Below are positions 62,851-64,000 of a stretch of 64,000 nt of DNA, piece after piece. Origin of the DNA: JBDOQU01 sp039839375 (GTDB lineage Bacteria > Pseudomonadota > Alphaproteobacteria > DSM-16000 > Inquilinaceae); assembly GCF_039839375.1 (NCBI RefSeq), contig NZ_JBDOQU010000017.1:54051-118050 (forward strand), read 5' to 3'. The number at the start of each line of letters is the position of its first letter. Position 1 is the first letter of the stretch. Below the pieces are notes generated by a model, which saw only the letters and a list, made by a program, of their open reading frames with translations, made no database searches and was not told where the DNA came from. A program made the translations under genes and the position numbers.

Positions 62851-63801
62851 ATGAACGACATGGACGACGAGAACGGCGCTCCGGCGCCGGCCGACGAGCA
62901 TGCGCGGCTGAAGCGCCTGGCGACCAATGCCAGCGTCGCCGTCGGGGCAACCCTGGCCGTCGCCAAGCTGGCCGCCTGGCTGCTGACGGATTCGGTGACC
63001 ATCCTGTCCTCCCTGCTGGACAGCATCGTCGACGTGATCGCCTCTCTGGTCCTGTTCTGGACCGTGCGCCACGCGCTGCGGCCGCCCGACCGGTCCCACC
63101 GCTACGGCCATGGCAAGGCGGAACCGCTGGGCGCGCTGGCGCAGGCGGCCTTCATCGGCGGGTCCGGCATCGTGCTGATCGTCCAGGCGGCGGGGCGCTT
63201 CATCAATCCCGTGCCGCTGACGGCGACCGGAATCGGCATCGGCGTCATGGTCTGCTCGATCGCGATGACCTTCGGGCTGGTGATGTTCCAGCGCTACGTC
63301 ATCCGGCGCACCGGCTCGCTCGCCATCGGGGCCGACCAGCTTCACTATGCGGGCGATCTGCTGGTCAATCTCGCGGTGATCGCCACCCTGCTGGCCTATC
63401 AGGCGACGGGCGCGGCGTGGCTCGATTCCCTGGCGGCGGCGGGGATCGCCGGCTACCTGCTGTTCAACGCCGCGAAGATCGGCCGCGGCTCCTTCGACGT
63501 GCTGATGGACAAGGAACTCTCGCGGGAGGACCGGAAGCGCATCCGGGAGATCGTGATCGGCGTGGAAGGGGCGGAGGGGCTACACGACCTCCGCACCCGC
63601 TCCTCCGGCACGGTGCCGTTCATCGAGCTTCACCTGGAGGTGGACGGGGCACTGACCGTCCAGGCCGCCCACGACATCGCCGATGCGGTGGAGGACGCGC
63701 TGCGGGAATTCTACCCCTCGGCGGAGATCATCCTCCACCAGGAACCGGCGGGACTGGACGACCACCGGCTGGACCGCGTGATCGCCAAGGGCCGGGCCTG
63801 A
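62851..63801 (+). CDS. Cation diffusion facilitator (FieF-like)
   Basis: 316-residue metal/proton antiporter with six helices and a C-terminal cytosolic domain (VEGAEGLHDLRTRSSGTVPFIELHLEVDGALTVQAAHDIADAVEDAL). Transport-site residues are present: DSIVD in helix 2 and HYAGD in helix 5, i.e. the Asp-Asp/His-Asp set of FieF, which exports Zn and Fe. HRYGHGKAEPLGAL is the conserved loop. The start ATG 62851 is 31 bp after pdxH. Confidence 0.92.
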   Translation: MNDMDDENGAPAPADEHARLKRLATNASVAVGATLAVAKLAAWLLTDSVTILSSLLDSIVDVIASLVLFWTVRHALRPPDRSHRYGHGKAEPLGALAQAAFIGGSGIVLIVQAAGRFINPVPLTATGIGIGVMVCSIAMTFGLVMFQRYVIRRTGSLAIGADQLHYAGDLLVNLAVIATLLAYQATGAAWLDSLAAAGIAGYLLFNAAKIGRGSFDVLMDKELSREDRKRIREIVIGVEGAEGLHDLRTRSSGTVPFIELHLEVDGALTVQAAHDIADAVEDALREFYPSAEIILHQEPAGLDDHRLDRVIAKGRA

Positions 63802-63817
63802 CTTTCTTTCCGGCATG

Positions 63818-63921
63818 GTCACGCTGGACTACGATCCAGCATCCATGCGGTGTTGATGCGGTCGGGACCGCGCCCGATCCTTCGCCGCCGGTGAAGCGGC
63901 AAGGATCCATGGATTCCTGTG
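63818..63921 (+). repeat. Dispersed repeat family A, copy 4 (degraded)
   Basis: GTCACGCTGGACTACGATCC starts it, followed by the CATCCATGCGG core and CCGGTGAAGCGGCAAGGATCC. The right-hand palindrome is lost after ATGGATTCC. The last 80 bp of the window shows no recognisable feature. Confidence 0.65.
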
Positions 63922-64000
63922 TGTTGGATGGTTGCTATGATGGGAGCGGGAAGGAGGCCGTTGGATTCGAGGTCGCCCGATCGGTAGACCGTATGCTGGC

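Overview
This 64 kb window is G+C-rich bacterial chromosome, almost certainly from an alphaproteobacterium. The evidence is: an ATP12-type F1-ATPase assembly chaperone; RpoB of 1390 residues and RpoC of 1446; a tufA/tufB pair; the order rlmB / tRNA-Tyr / tRNA-Gly / tuf / tRNA-Trp / secE / nusG; no rpsD or secY-linked rpmJ in the alpha operon; and CTTGAC-type promoters. A Rhodospirillales-like lineage is an inference and has not been tested.

Layout. (1) 1-2.9 kb: the start of rlmB (minus strand, cut by the window edge), a RelB/ParE-type toxin-antitoxin pair, tRNA-Tyr, tRNA-Gly, the first tuf copy, a dispersed repeat and tRNA-Trp. (2) 2.9-15.2 kb: secE-nusG-rplKA-rplJL-rpoBC. It contains a probable L10 leader (about 4.97-5.27 kb) and a strong hairpin between rplL and rpoB. 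(3) 15.2-15.9 kb: a ClpP paralogue. (4) 16.0-20.6 kb: the str operon (rpsL-rpsG-fusA-tuf), preceded by a clear promoter and a leader terminator hairpin. (5) 20.6-32.5 kb: the S10-spc ribosomal protein operon through secY-adk. RpmD carries an unusual Ala/Lys-rich tail of about 82 residues. (6) 32.5-35.6 kb: a nested repeat element, a fresh promoter, then rpsM-rpsK-rpoA-rplQ and a terminator. (7) 35.6-45.3 kb: a long cruciform flanked by 29-bp direct repeats, then a stand-alone type III polyketide synthase, rarA, a DUF1499 protein, crcB, an RluC-type pseudouridine synthase, a HAD phosphatase, an AsmA-like protein, an ATP12 chaperone and propionyl-CoA carboxylase beta. (8) 45.4-48.9 kb: a TAXI-TRAP transporter operon with DUF1850. 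(9) 48.9-50.6 kb: an EamA exporter and a gutted FMN-reductase remnant, divergent from a MarR regulator. (10) 50.9-59.0 kb (minus strand): a putative operon of a polyamine-type ABC importer, a nitrilase-superfamily amidase and a DctB/DctD-like two-component system. (11) 59.1-64.0 kb: VOC/ArsR/SRPBCC, a CbpA-like DnaJ, a glycine-zipper lipoprotein, pdxH, a cation-diffusion facilitator and another dispersed repeat.

How the genes work together. Regions 1-6 are essentially the transcription and translation macro-locus, with regulation visible as leaders and hairpins between operons. Regions 7-11 hold ordinary accessory and housekeeping functions. The points most worth a second look are the L30 tail, the ABC importer + amidase + two-component block, the nested MITE-like insertion at 32.5 kb, the internally deleted reductase under MarR control, and the promoter/hairpin arrangement ahead of the S10 and str operons. 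I found no CRISPR array, prophage, integrase or transposase gene.
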